Notes: generated by a model from the letters alone, not told the origin. Numbered from the stretch's first letter, positions 1 through 6,982 are shown. The stretch: DNA of 10,870 nt from Ignavibacteria bacterium (GCA_027347805.1 DAIEQP010000172.1:1-10870); one strand, 5' to 3'. Program-made: numbers and translations.

Positions 1-612
1 GCTTACCAATCCTTCTGGATCCCATGTTTTAGTTGAGCTCCACATGTGTCCATTCAGTATTAATGAATCAATATAAGCGGCAAAGTTTTTTCCTTTCTCA
101 AATAATCCTGCGCCGAATTCAGGAATCGGTATGTAAAACATCATTAACCAGTAGGATATAAATAAAACCAGAATTGAAATAATTTGGCCGCGTGAAGTTG
201 AGTATAAATAGATAAGTGAGCTTACAAGATAGCAGATTGCTATTCGCTGAAGCACGCCGGGAATTCTGATAGTTGCAAATGAAAAATTATGCTGCCATAA
301 TAATCCGAATGGAAAACCAGCTAGGAATAAACCAAGAAGAAAAATTATTGCCGAACGTCTCAAAACATTCAGCAGCAGATTCTTTTTAGAATCTCCTTTT
401 GAAATTCTATTCGCAAAAGAGAAGGTCATTGCAACTCCAACAATCCATAAGAAGAAGGGAAATATCCAATCAGTAAATGTCCAGCCGCTCCATTCCGCAT
501 GTTCAAGCTGGGGATATATATGTTCCCATGAGCCGGGATTGTTTACGAGGATCATTCCTGCAATTGTGAAGCCTCTGAATGCATCAAGAGAAATTAATCT
601 TTCGGATTTCAT
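1..612 (-). CDS. NagX/HGSNAT-like membrane acyltransferase (DUF5009, COG4299 type), partial: C-terminus outside window
   Basis: The first 204 residues of a polytopic inner-membrane protein are visible; the gene continues past the left edge. It opens with RLISLDAFRGFTIAGM and VNNPGSW, followed by HAEWSGWTFTDWIFPFF (residues 38-54), RIPGVLQRIAICYL (116-129) and WDPEGLVS (197-204). All are hallmarks of the family of human heparan-alpha-glucosaminide N-acetyltransferase and bacterial NagX. H38 in HAEWSG lines up, from memory, with the active-site histidine of the human enzyme (HASWNG). Hydrophobic segments lie near 8-25, 49-66, 88-106, 119-137 and 143-162. In the human enzyme acetyl-CoA serves to acetylate terminal glucosamine; bacterial NagX is known mainly from its place beside N-acetylglucosamine genes, and its reaction is not settled. 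The start ATG (610-612) has GAGGG six bases upstream (619-623). It lies 54 bp after nagA and is probably the third operon gene. Family assignment is firm; the substrate is inference. Confidence 0.88.
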   Translation of the reverse strand, partial: MKSERLISLDAFRGFTIAGMILVNNPGSWEHIYPQLEHAEWSGWTFTDWIFPFFLWIVGVAMTFSFANRISKGDSKKNLLLNVLRRSAIIFLLGLFLAGFPFGLLWQHNFSFATIRIPGVLQRIAICYLVSSLIYLYSTSRGQIISILVLFISYWLMMFYIPIPEFGAGLFEKGKNFAAYIDSLILNGHMWSSTKTWDPEGLVS

Positions 613-666
613 ATAAATCCCTCTTCTGATTTTAAGTTATAAAAGACTCTTCGATAAATTACAATA

Positions 667-1827
667 CTAAAATTGGCTGGATGAATTATAAACCAATTTA
701 CCTTCTATAAAAGTTTTTTCAACCTGATATTCGGAATTTAAAATTACGAGGTCAGCTTTATTTCCATTTTTGATCTGACCGATTTCATTTTCTAATCCTA
801 AAAATTTTACCGGGTTGAGAGAGACAGTGTTCACTGCATCAATTAGACTGCATTGACATGTATAAATTAAATTTCGAATAGCCGTATCAAGTGAAAAAAT
901 ACTCCCGACCAATTTTCCGTTATCCAGGTTTGCCCGGTCGTTTAACCGTTCGATTACTCTTTCACCAAGTTTGTAAATCCCTTCTTCAAGCCCCGTTACT
1001 GGAGAAGCATCGGATATGCAAACAATTCGATTTTTATTCTGTCTTGCTTTCCAAAAAGATTTTAAGGAAGCGGGATGTATATGGATTCCGTCGGCAATAA
1101 TACTTACCCATATGTTTTCATTTGCAAATGCTGACCCCACAATACCAGGATCCTTGGAATTCATCTGAGACATAACATTAAACAAATGAATTACAATCAT
1201 ATTTTCTTCGTCAAGCACGTTTAGAAGTTCATTATGAGTTGCATTGGAATGCCCGATACCAATCTTTAATTTTTTCTTTAAAAGTTTTTTGATGATTTCC
1301 TTTGAGTTTTCAACTTCGGGTGCGATTGTAACAATTTTTGTGTAATCATTTATGTAATGATCAAAATCGATATCGCTTGCTTTTATAATTTCGGCAGGAT
1401 CGTGTGCGCCTGTGCGTTCGGGATTTAATAAGGGGCCCTCATTATGGAATCCTAGAAATTTTGCTTTTCCATTGTAATTAAAATTCTCCACCATTTTGAT
1501 CGAATGGAAATAATAAACTTCCAATCTGCTAGTTGGAATTGTAGCGCAAAAGGAAGTGGTGCCATATTTATAAATATTATCGGATACAACCTGGATCGCA
1601 TCTTCATCGATTTTGAAATCTTTTCCGAATCCGCCATTTATTTGAATATCTACAAAACCAGGAGAAACATATTTTGTTGTGTCAATTAAAAAATCCGGTT
1701 TCTGAAAATATTTATTATCAAAAACCAATTCTTTAATGTACTCGTTACAAATTACCAATTGCCCATACTTAATTTGATCGGGTAAGACTAAATTCCCTTC
1801 GATTATAAATTTTGATTGTATGTTCAT
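667..1827 (-). CDS. nagA: N-acetylglucosamine-6-phosphate deacetylase
   Basis: This cytoplasmic amidohydrolase removes acetate from GlcNAc-6-phosphate to give glucosamine-6-phosphate, the committed step of amino-sugar and cell-wall sugar recycling. At 386 residues it has the usual family length. Visible motifs in order: SPGFVDIQINGG (55-66), HNEGPLL (128-134, metal ligand E130), GIGHSNAT (190-197, ligand H193), HLFNVM (214-219, ligand H214), IADGIHIH (244-251, substrate-contact H249) and ISDASPVTG (271-279, catalytic D273). Spacing matches E. coli NagA as I recall it. The first metal-site motif reads QxN (Q62, N64), as in the E. coli enzyme, not the HxH of many Gram-positive versions. The start ATG overlaps the amidase stop as ATGA (1824-1827) and only a weak purine run precedes it, so translation is probably coupled to the upstream gene. 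The stop is TAG at 667-669. There is no signal peptide, and no key residue is missing. Confidence 0.95.
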   Translation of the reverse strand: MNIQSKFIIEGNLVLPDQIKYGQLVICNEYIKELVFDNKYFQKPDFLIDTTKYVSPGFVDIQINGGFGKDFKIDEDAIQVVSDNIYKYGTTSFCATIPTSRLEVYYFHSIKMVENFNYNGKAKFLGFHNEGPLLNPERTGAHDPAEIIKASDIDFDHYINDYTKIVTIAPEVENSKEIIKKLLKKKLKIGIGHSNATHNELLNVLDEENMIVIHLFNVMSQMNSKDPGIVGSAFANENIWVSIIADGIHIHPASLKSFWKARQNKNRIVCISDASPVTGLEEGIYKLGERVIERLNDRANLDNGKLVGSIFSLDTAIRNLIYTCQCSLIDAVNTVSLNPVKFLGLENEIGQIKNGNKADLVILNSEYQVEKTFIEGKLVYNSSSQF

Positions 1828-2459
1828 CTGTTTAGTTTGGCTTTCTTTAGATTTTCGTAAACTCTATCATGGAAATAACCATTCTCGAGATATTTATAGA
1901 GATTTAATCCGGGGCAGACTGTGTTTTTGGAGTAATCTTTGTGGCCGTGAATAGAATCAACAGGAACATTATATTTCATTGCAAGCCAGGTCATTGTATT
2001 TACAAGGGCATCAAGTTGAAATTCGTTTGGTTTTACTTCTTCAAAATTTCCAACTACTTCAATCAGGGCATGTCCGGCAGGATTGTATTCGGTATTTGTA
2101 TCTCCGGCAAATTCAATGTTGCGGCCTTCATATACATTCCCTTTCAAGTCAATTATATAATGGTATGGAATATCAATCCAGTGTTTTTCGCGTCTCGACC
2201 AGTTCTGAAGATTTTTTAGATATTGAATTGGATCTTTGCCTTCAGGAAATGGTTCTCCCTGATGATGAAGTGTAATTTTTTTGATAACATGTTTTTTTGC
2301 TAAAGAATCTACTGCGGGAGTTCCGCCCCATTGTTTAACTGTAATTATTTTGCTCTCAAAATCACTAGATGAAAATTGATTTAACGCTGAGCATCCTTGA
2401 AGGATTAAGATAATTGAAATAAAAACAGGCAAAGATAAAAACTGTTTAAAATTTTTCAA
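1824..2459 (-). CDS. Lipoprotein N-acetylmuramoyl-L-alanine amidase (PGRP/Amidase_2 family)
   Basis: This is a predicted zinc amidase that cuts the bond between MurNAc and the stem peptide L-alanine. The N-terminus is a lipoprotein signal with lipobox LQGC (20-23), so the mature protein should be anchored at C23 in the periplasm or outer membrane. The catalytic domain runs about 40-190. The likely zinc ligands are H65 (in TLHHQG), H173 (in HGHKD) and C182 (in VCPG). The conserved tyrosine is Y99 in IPYHYIID. The cysteine ligand argues for an active amidase over a binding-only PGRP. The start codon is TTG (2457-2459): it has AAGGA nine bases upstream (2469-2473), and no other methionine occurs before residue 156. 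The gene leads a minus-strand operon and overlaps nagA by four bases. This links stem-peptide removal outside the cytoplasm with amino-sugar catabolism inside. The fold and motifs are clear; the exact substrate (sacculus or released fragments) is inferred. Confidence 0.92.
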   Translation of the reverse strand: MKNFKQFLSLPVFISIILILQGCSALNQFSSSDFESKIITVKQWGGTPAVDSLAKKHVIKKITLHHQGEPFPEGKDPIQYLKNLQNWSRREKHWIDIPYHYIIDLKGNVYEGRNIEFAGDTNTEYNPAGHALIEVVGNFEEVKPNEFQLDALVNTMTWLAMKYNVPVDSIHGHKDYSKNTVCPGLNLYKYLENGYFHDRVYENLKKAKLNR

Positions 2460-2740
2460 CGGATTATTTCCTTAATCAGATGATATGAATCGATTGATTA
2501 TTGTTGTCATCCAAAGAATAATTACAACTGCTAAATTAATATCTTCAATGTTCTTATTCCTCTTTGATTTAATGATAAATAAGATTAATTGTTTCCTCTT
2601 GTTTTCAGAATATTCTTTTTTGTTAAAGTAAATTTCTTATTTTGGAAATAGAATGTAATTCTAGTCGTATAGGTTAATCGGTTTGCTACGCGCCAGAAAA
2701 TTTTATTTAATAGAAAGCAATCATTGGAAATAAATTGAGT
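2460..2740. promoter_or_regulatory. Divergent intergenic region between the amidase-nagA operon and the L,D-transpeptidase-like gene
   Basis: About 280 AT-rich bases separate two divergent start codons, so promoters for both directions must lie here or the genes are read from further away. I found no confident sigma-70 or Bacteroides-type (TTTG / TAnnTTTG) promoter pair. The region holds the amidase ribosome binding site (AAGGA on the minus strand, 2469-2473), a small dyad at 2649-2663, and a weak GGAAA (2726-2730) before the plus-strand gene. No RNA gene or short coding sequence could be supported. Confidence 0.5.
2649..2663. repeat. Short perfect dyad (6-bp arms, 3-bp centre), possible operator
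   Basis: TAGAAT (2649-2654) and ATTCTA (2658-2663) are exact inverted copies around GTA. It lies 77 bp before the ATG of the transpeptidase-like gene, in the divergent promoter region. A dyad of this size can arise by chance in AT-rich DNA, so a role as a repressor or activator site is only a possibility. Confidence 0.3.
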
Positions 2741-3565
2741 ATGCTGCGAAAATATAGTTGTGTTTTTCTCTTTGCCTTTTGGGGATTACTCATTCCTAAA
2801 ATAGAAGCAAAAGAAAACGATAAATCAAATTTGATTTTAATATCGAAATCGGGAATTGCTCATCAAGCTAAAGACGATCTCAAATCGTTTCATAAAAAGC
2901 TTAAAAAGAAACTTAATAAATCAGAGCAGCTTGTAATTGTAACAACGAAAGATTGGGATGAAACAGAAGGAACTCTTTCTTATTACCAAAAAGAAAAATT
3001 TTCATGGAAATTAATAGCTGAGAAGATTCCTGTTGTTATTGGGAAAAGAGGTTTGGGATGGGGAAGCGGGCTAATCGATTTTCCCAAAGTAACTGGGCCA
3101 AATAAAAAAGAGGGGGATGGAAAATCACCTGCAGGTTTGTTTAAACTTTCGTCAGCTTTTGGCTATTTGCCCCGCGACAGTGTTAGGTGGATTAAACTTC
3201 CGTACCTGCAGTCTACTGAAAGTGTGGAATGTGTAGATGATTCGATTTCAAATTACTACAATAAATTAGTTGATACTAATACAACAAAAAAAGATTGGAA
3301 AAGTTTTGAAAGAATGAAACTCAGAAGTAATCTTTATAAGTATGGAATTTTTATTGAGCACAATTCCCATCCGGTTGTTAAAGGGGGCGGATCATGTATC
3401 TTTTTCCATATCTGGTCTGAAAATAAAACTCCAAGTACAGGCTGCACAACTCTTTCAGAAAACAAATTAATAGAACTTTTGAAGTGGTTAAGTCCCGGCA
3501 AAAATCCAACGTTATTGCAGCTTACCAATGAGGAATTTGAAAAAATCGCTTACCTGGTTAGGTAA
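2741..3565 (+). CDS. Secreted YkuD-domain L,D-transpeptidase-like protein (COG3786 type)
   Basis: The protein is 274 residues counted from ATG 2741. It has a signal peptide (MLRKYSCVFLFAFWGLL, likely cut near IEA/KEN) and a linker rich in lysine and serine. The YkuD-type domain spans about 95-262. Family marks are GDGKSPAGLFKLSSAFGY (about 125-142), then IFFHIW with H223 and STGCTTLSE with nucleophile C235. YkuD enzymes form 3-3 crosslinks or attach proteins to peptidoglycan by attacking an L,D peptide bond through an acyl-cysteine. The canonical SxGCxR has no arginine here (GCTT); as I recall, COG3786 members often carry a GCT[AT]L form, so the protein need not be inactive. A TTG two codons upstream (2735) is also in frame, but ATG 2741 has better spacing to GGAAA (2726-2730). 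The gene is divergent from the amidase operon, supporting a cell-wall job. Domain call strong; catalytic specificity unproven. Confidence 0.87.
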   Translation: MLRKYSCVFLFAFWGLLIPKIEAKENDKSNLILISKSGIAHQAKDDLKSFHKKLKKKLNKSEQLVIVTTKDWDETEGTLSYYQKEKFSWKLIAEKIPVVIGKRGLGWGSGLIDFPKVTGPNKKEGDGKSPAGLFKLSSAFGYLPRDSVRWIKLPYLQSTESVECVDDSISNYYNKLVDTNTTKKDWKSFERMKLRSNLYKYGIFIEHNSHPVVKGGGSCIFFHIWSENKTPSTGCTTLSENKLIELLKWLSPGKNPTLLQLTNEEFEKIAYLVR

Positions 3566-3580
3566 ACAATTTTTTTGTTT
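3564..3580. terminator. Weak AT-rich hairpin at a convergent gene junction, possible bidirectional terminator
   Basis: AAACAA (3564-3569) can pair with TTGTTT (3575-3580) around a T5 loop, at the stop codon of the transpeptidase-like gene. The opposite gene ends at 3608, so only 42 bp lie between the two stops. The stem has almost no G-C pairs and the T-run lies in and beside the loop, so this is a weak terminator at best. Confidence 0.25.
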
Positions 3581-3607
3581 GTATTCAATACTGATTATTT
3601 TGAAATG

Positions 3608-4957
3608 TTATTTAAGTAATACTAACTTTTTTGTTTGATAGAATGATCCTGCCTGCAATCGATAAAAATAAACACCGCCTGATAAATTAGATCCATCGAA
3701 TCTTACAGAATATATGCCGGGCAATTTGTTTTCGTTAACTAATGTTATGATCTCTTGACCAAGTGCGTCGAAAACTTTTAGACTCACAAATTCACTTGAA
3801 TTAATCTGGTATTTAATCGTTGTGGTCGGGTTAAACGGATTTGGATAGTTCTGGAATAACTCAAATGAAGACGGGAGAACTGAGTTTTCGACCGCAACAA
3901 TATTGCTTGTTGGGTAAAACGTATATGCAACACCGCCTTTATTAAACCATGCCTGAGATAAACTTGTTTTATCATAAACATATGATTGACCGTATGATTT
4001 TGCGGGGTCGTGCACTATCGGTTTACCATCAATTGTGAATCCTGCGAGCATCAATAAGTGACCGGTGTATAATGGCTGTCCGATTGACATTGCAATTCTT
4101 CCCCCATTCTCTAAAATCTTTTTTGCTTCACTCCATGTCCGGTATCTTGTAACAGAACCGTCAAGACCAAATTCAGCAGCATTTTGAACAACCCTTGGCC
4201 AAATTCCAAACATTTTGAAGTAGGGGTCGTATGTTGATAATGCAAACTGATAAGGATCAACTGAAATGTTGTAGCTTCGTAAAATCATTGATACGGTGGT
4301 CGGTGAGCATATATCCGGACCGATTTTAGAATCAACACCAATCTGGTAAATAAAACTAGTCGGAATAAAAATAGCTGAAGGATTATCATTAACAATCTGG
4401 GAAATATTTACATTGCTCGTTGTTCGGGAATCGCTAACGTAAAATCCAAGTTTATAAATTGTTGGTGAAACTGATGAAAGTAAAGTACGGCTAAGAATTA
4501 CTTTAAACTGCCATTTGGTTTGATACGAATTTAGTTTAACATTATCATAATCAATATATCCGCCCGTATAACTTGTAGATCCATAATCGGCCCAAATATT
4601 TTTTTGCCAGTAACCAACAGTCAGCCAGGGGGACCAATCATTGTTATAAGGAAATCTCATCTGAACTTTAAAGCCACAATCTCCATTGGCTTTTCCATTC
4701 CATGATGGCAGGCCCTGATTGAACGGATTTGGAGACGATTGTTCTTTTAAAATGAAATAACCTTCAAGTGAATTATCCTGCAGTGCGATGGATTTGCCAT
4801 CATCGCTTAATTTAATTCCCTCACTATATACTATTTTGGCTTTTATGGAGTCAATTCTTAAAACAAAGTTCTGATCCGGATAAATCTGTGCATTCAAATG
4901 ATTGAATAAAAGACAGGTCAGAAAGAAAAATGAGTATAGTAGTTTTCGATTTATCAT
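3608..4957 (-). CDS. T9SS-exported C39-like cysteine peptidase
   Basis: A 449-residue protein with three parts. Residues 1-23 are a signal peptide ending LNA, before QIYPDQ. Residues about 45-195 form a beta-rich N-terminal region with PSWNG and WSPWLTVGYW, resembling the sandwich domain before the peptidase in actinobacterial C39-family proteins as I recall them. Residues about 200-350 are a Peptidase_C39_2-type papain-like domain with nucleophile C217 in DICSPTTVSMIL, H300 in GHLLMLAG and D317 in VHDP; Q205 may serve the oxyanion hole. The C-terminus (about 362-449) is a T9SS type A sorting domain ending KLVLLK. The protein should be released or anchored at the cell surface; its target is unknown. 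A TTG at 5014 would lengthen it by 19 residues, but the signal peptide begins at ATG 4957, with GAAAGG somewhat far upstream. The gene is convergent with the transpeptidase-like gene and apparently monocistronic. A non-proteolytic transglutaminase-like role cannot be excluded. Confidence 0.85.
   Translation of the reverse strand: MINRKLLYSFFFLTCLLFNHLNAQIYPDQNFVLRIDSIKAKIVYSEGIKLSDDGKSIALQDNSLEGYFILKEQSSPNPFNQGLPSWNGKANGDCGFKVQMRFPYNNDWSPWLTVGYWQKNIWADYGSTSYTGGYIDYDNVKLNSYQTKWQFKVILSRTLLSSVSPTIYKLGFYVSDSRTTSNVNISQIVNDNPSAIFIPTSFIYQIGVDSKIGPDICSPTTVSMILRSYNISVDPYQFALSTYDPYFKMFGIWPRVVQNAAEFGLDGSVTRYRTWSEAKKILENGGRIAMSIGQPLYTGHLLMLAGFTIDGKPIVHDPAKSYGQSYVYDKTSLSQAWFNKGGVAYTFYPTSNIVAVENSVLPSSFELFQNYPNPFNPTTTIKYQINSSEFVSLKVFDALGQEIITLVNENKLPGIYSVRFDGSNLSGGVYFYRLQAGSFYQTKKLVLLK
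3611..3874 (-). other. T9SS type A sorting domain (C-terminal region of the C39-like protein)
   Basis: The region begins PSSFELFQNYPNPFNPTTTI, then shows LKVFDALGQEI, SGGVYFYRL and a terminal KLVLLK. This is the standard Por-secretion C-terminal signal, recognised after Sec export and removed during translocation by the type IX machinery. By eye it is identical at roughly half of its positions to the sorting domain of the propeller protein at 6701-6967. This indicates that the host encodes a T9SS, although no T9SS machinery gene is in the window. Confidence 0.93.
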
Positions 4958-5128
4958 GTGATTGTAATTGCCTTTCAAAAAGTATTCTGGATTTGGAAAA
5001 AGCCTGTTCGACAACAGTTGCTTAGTTTATTTTGAAAAACCACCTAATTTAAATTAACTAAATATTTGCTATAACCTAAAAAAAAAGTATATATTCAAAA
5101 AAGGATTTTCTGTTTTGGATTAAAAAGT

Positions 5129-5152
5129 ACCAGAATTACTATTAATTCTGGT
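5129..5152. repeat. Perfect 10-bp inverted repeat with 4-base loop, possible operator or hairpin
   Basis: ACCAGAATTA (5129-5138) and TAATTCTGGT (5143-5152) are exact inverted copies around CTAT. On the minus strand the repeat is followed by ACTTTTTA, which gives it a terminator-like look in that direction. Its place between two divergent starts, upstream of a candidate plus-strand promoter, also fits a dimeric regulator site. Which of the two applies cannot be decided from sequence. Confidence 0.6.
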
Positions 5153-5177
5153 TTGAAAATAATATTCTACTAAAAAA

Positions 5178-5205
5178 TTGAAACAACCCATTTGTGTAGT
5201 ACTAT
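5178..5205 (+). promoter_or_regulatory. Candidate sigma-70-like promoter for the propeller gene
   Basis: TTGAAA (5178-5183) and TACTAT (5200-5205) are spaced by 16 bases and match the -35/-10 consensus at five and four of six positions. Use would leave a leader of roughly 120 bases before ATG 5333. In such AT-rich DNA chance matches are common, and Bacteroidota often use a different -7 element, so this is tentative. Confidence 0.25.
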
Positions 5206-5320
5206 AGAAAAAAGAATAGATATCTTCATTTTAAATGGAGTAATAATTTTTTTAATAAATGCTTCATCAACACTTCACTTTCTGATATTTCAATAAAAGA
5301 TAAATACATTCATAAAATAA

Positions 5321-5326
5321 AAGGAG
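5321..5326 (+). promoter_or_regulatory. Strong ribosome binding site of the propeller gene
   Basis: AAGGAG six bases before ATG 5333 is the closest match to the Shine-Dalgarno consensus in the window and fixes this start. Most neighbours have weaker sites, so strong translation of this secreted protein is suggested. Confidence 0.75.
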
Positions 5327-5332
5327 CTATTC

Positions 5333-6970
5333 ATGAAGAGAATTTCTTACCTTACAATATTGTTCTCGTTATTTTTTATTGTGCAGATTCAGGCTCAGTT
5401 ATTTACACGTACTGCAGAAATTAAAGAGCCTTCAGGTAAAGAAGCTGGTTTTGGAAATATAATTGCAGGTGTAGATTTTGACGGAGATAAAAAACCTGAA
5501 ATTTACGTCTGTAATACAAATATGGTTGATAGACCATATGAGTTAATTCCAAGACTTTATAAATTCGAACTCAATTCAAATACAGGAAAATGGGATTCTG
5601 TATGGTGTGCAACAGCACCATTAACTGCTCAAAATACCTGGCCTGCTTTATCCTATGGTGATCTTGACAAAGATGGCAGACCCGAAATTTACTGGGGTGT
5701 TGTTAATTATAGTCCATATCCAGACGTAGCCAGAATTCTTGTATATGAATATCCAGGCGATAGAAGTGATAATATGGGTGTAGCTGATGGTCTTGGTGGA
5801 TTTATGCCAAATGCTTCTACCGATATTGTCGCTGGAACAGGTTTAAATATTAGACCGATCCGTTTTGTGATTTCCGACCCCGATGGTGATGGAAAAAATG
5901 AATTAATATTTTGTGATCGACAGGGAACCATGCATTTGGGAGTTTTAGGAGTTGATGACATTCCTAATCTTGGCGGGGGCAAAGAAAAATGGACTGTAAA
6001 ATATTCCGGACAAACAGAAACTGCATTTGGAACTTCTAGCAAATATGATGTTGCTGTTCTAAACGGAGTAATATATGTATTTGATAGTGCGGGAAAAGTT
6101 TATAGTGTTAAATACACAAATAATGCATGGAAGTTGCTCAAAACACAGACAAGTATGACTGCAATCGGGTCATTTAAAGGAACAAAAGTAGTAGATATTG
6201 ATAAGGATGGTAAAAATGAAATATTATTGGCAGATTGGTTTAATAATGCAAAGGGAGCAGGCGCAAAAGTATGGTTGTTGCAACAAGGTGCGGATACCCT
6301 TAAGGCATCACCTTTAGTTGATTTTGAACCATTGGGTGCTGTTCGTTTGAATGGTGCCGATGCTGGAGATCTTGATAATAATGGTAAGCTTGATTTTGTT
6401 TGCGGTGCTAGGTATGATGCAAACAATTCGAAAAAAGTGCCAATATTCAGAATGGAATACCAAAGTGGTGATATTACATTGCCTGCAAGTTATACTGCTT
6501 CAGTAATTGATTCTGCATACTGGACAAAAAATGGTGATATGGATGTTGTTACAGTAGCCAATGTTGATGGCGATCCTGAAGCTGAAGTACTATACACACA
6601 GGGTTATACAAGAAGCAATGCAAGTGATGAACGCATGCCGTTGATTGTTCTTGATAAAAAATATACCAAAGTTGGAATTCAAAAAGAAAATAATGGAATT
6701 CCTTCACAATTCTACCTTGAGCAGAATTATCCGAATCCATTCAATCCAAGTACAGAAATTAAATTCGGAATTAATCAAACATCAAATGTAACTCTAAAAG
6801 TTTACGATATTCTTGGTAGAGAAATAGCAAATCTGATTAATAACGAACTTTTGAACTCCGGTTCATATAGTTTTAAATTCAATGCTAATACTTTATCCAG
6901 TGGAGTATATATTTATACACTCAGTGCTGGCAGTAATTCTGTTTCAAGAAAAATGCAACTGTTGAAATAA
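5333..6970 (+). CDS. Secreted FG-GAP/VCBS beta-propeller protein with T9SS sorting domain
   Basis: The protein is 545 residues. Residues 1-22 are a signal peptide (ending QIQAQ). The body carries six DxDxDG-like calcium loops: DFDGDKKPE (48-56), DLDKDGRPE (110-118), DPDGDGKNE (182-190), DIDKDGKNE (288-296), DLDNNGKLD (346-354) and NVDGDPEAE (410-418). Each is followed by a hydrophobic strand such as IYVC, IYWG, LIFC, ILLA, FVCG or VLYT. This is the integrin-alpha-like FG-GAP pattern, where each repeat is one blade; six or seven blades are likely. The C-terminus (457-545) is a T9SS type A sorting domain. Such proteins bind ligands or act as surface adhesins, but none of the residues shows the partner. 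ATG 5333 has AAGGAG six bases upstream (5321-5326), a strong site for this genome. The gene stands alone, bounded by a divergent promoter region and a downstream hairpin. Confidence 0.88.
   Translation: MKRISYLTILFSLFFIVQIQAQLFTRTAEIKEPSGKEAGFGNIIAGVDFDGDKKPEIYVCNTNMVDRPYELIPRLYKFELNSNTGKWDSVWCATAPLTAQNTWPALSYGDLDKDGRPEIYWGVVNYSPYPDVARILVYEYPGDRSDNMGVADGLGGFMPNASTDIVAGTGLNIRPIRFVISDPDGDGKNELIFCDRQGTMHLGVLGVDDIPNLGGGKEKWTVKYSGQTETAFGTSSKYDVAVLNGVIYVFDSAGKVYSVKYTNNAWKLLKTQTSMTAIGSFKGTKVVDIDKDGKNEILLADWFNNAKGAGAKVWLLQQGADTLKASPLVDFEPLGAVRLNGADAGDLDNNGKLDFVCGARYDANNSKKVPIFRMEYQSGDITLPASYTASVIDSAYWTKNGDMDVVTVANVDGDPEAEVLYTQGYTRSNASDERMPLIVLDKKYTKVGIQKENNGIPSQFYLEQNYPNPFNPSTEIKFGINQTSNVTLKVYDILGREIANLINNELLNSGSYSFKFNANTLSSGVYIYTLSAGSNSVSRKMQLLK
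6701..6967 (+). other. T9SS type A sorting domain (C-terminal region of the propeller protein)
   Basis: The region begins PSQFYLEQNYPNPFNPSTEI, then shows LKVYDILGREI, SSGVYIYTL and a terminal KMQLLK. It is the same class of signal as in the C39-like protein on the other strand, so both cargos should leave by the same route. Sequence divergence between the two shows that they are not a recent duplication. Confidence 0.93.
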
Positions 6971-6982
6971 GTTATTCATTCC

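Larger units (their letters stand above)
4958..5332. promoter_or_regulatory. AT-rich divergent intergenic region (375 bp)
   Basis: This lies between the starts of the C39-like gene (minus) and the propeller gene (plus). It holds a perfect 10-bp inverted repeat (5129-5152), a candidate sigma-70-like promoter (5178-5205), several A and T runs (for example a nine-A run near 5079-5087) and the ribosome binding site of the propeller gene (5321-5326). No open reading frame of meaningful length or RNA gene could be supported. Confidence 0.6.

Noticed and set aside
1941..2275. Two overlapping plus-strand open frames of 92 and 98 codons
   Set aside because: Both are antisense to the amidase, whose catalytic residues are intact, and neither has a ribosome site or recognisable motif.
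2620..2654. Possible promoter in TTGTTA and TAGAAT or the Bacteroides-like TTATTTTG
   Set aside because: The spacings (23 and 14 bases) do not fit sigma-70 or the Bacteroides -33/-7 pattern, so no promoter is called.
3564..3580. Strong terminator at the convergent junction
   Set aside because: The six-pair stem is nearly all A-T, so it is listed only as a weak candidate.
5079..5087. Run of nine A bases
   Set aside because: Homopolymer runs are expected in this AT-rich spacer; no stem sits next to it to make a terminator.
5707..6426. Minus-strand open frames of 111 and 108 codons
   Set aside because: They are antisense to the propeller gene and Pro/Ser-rich as expected from reversed acidic repeat codons; no ribosome site or domain was seen.
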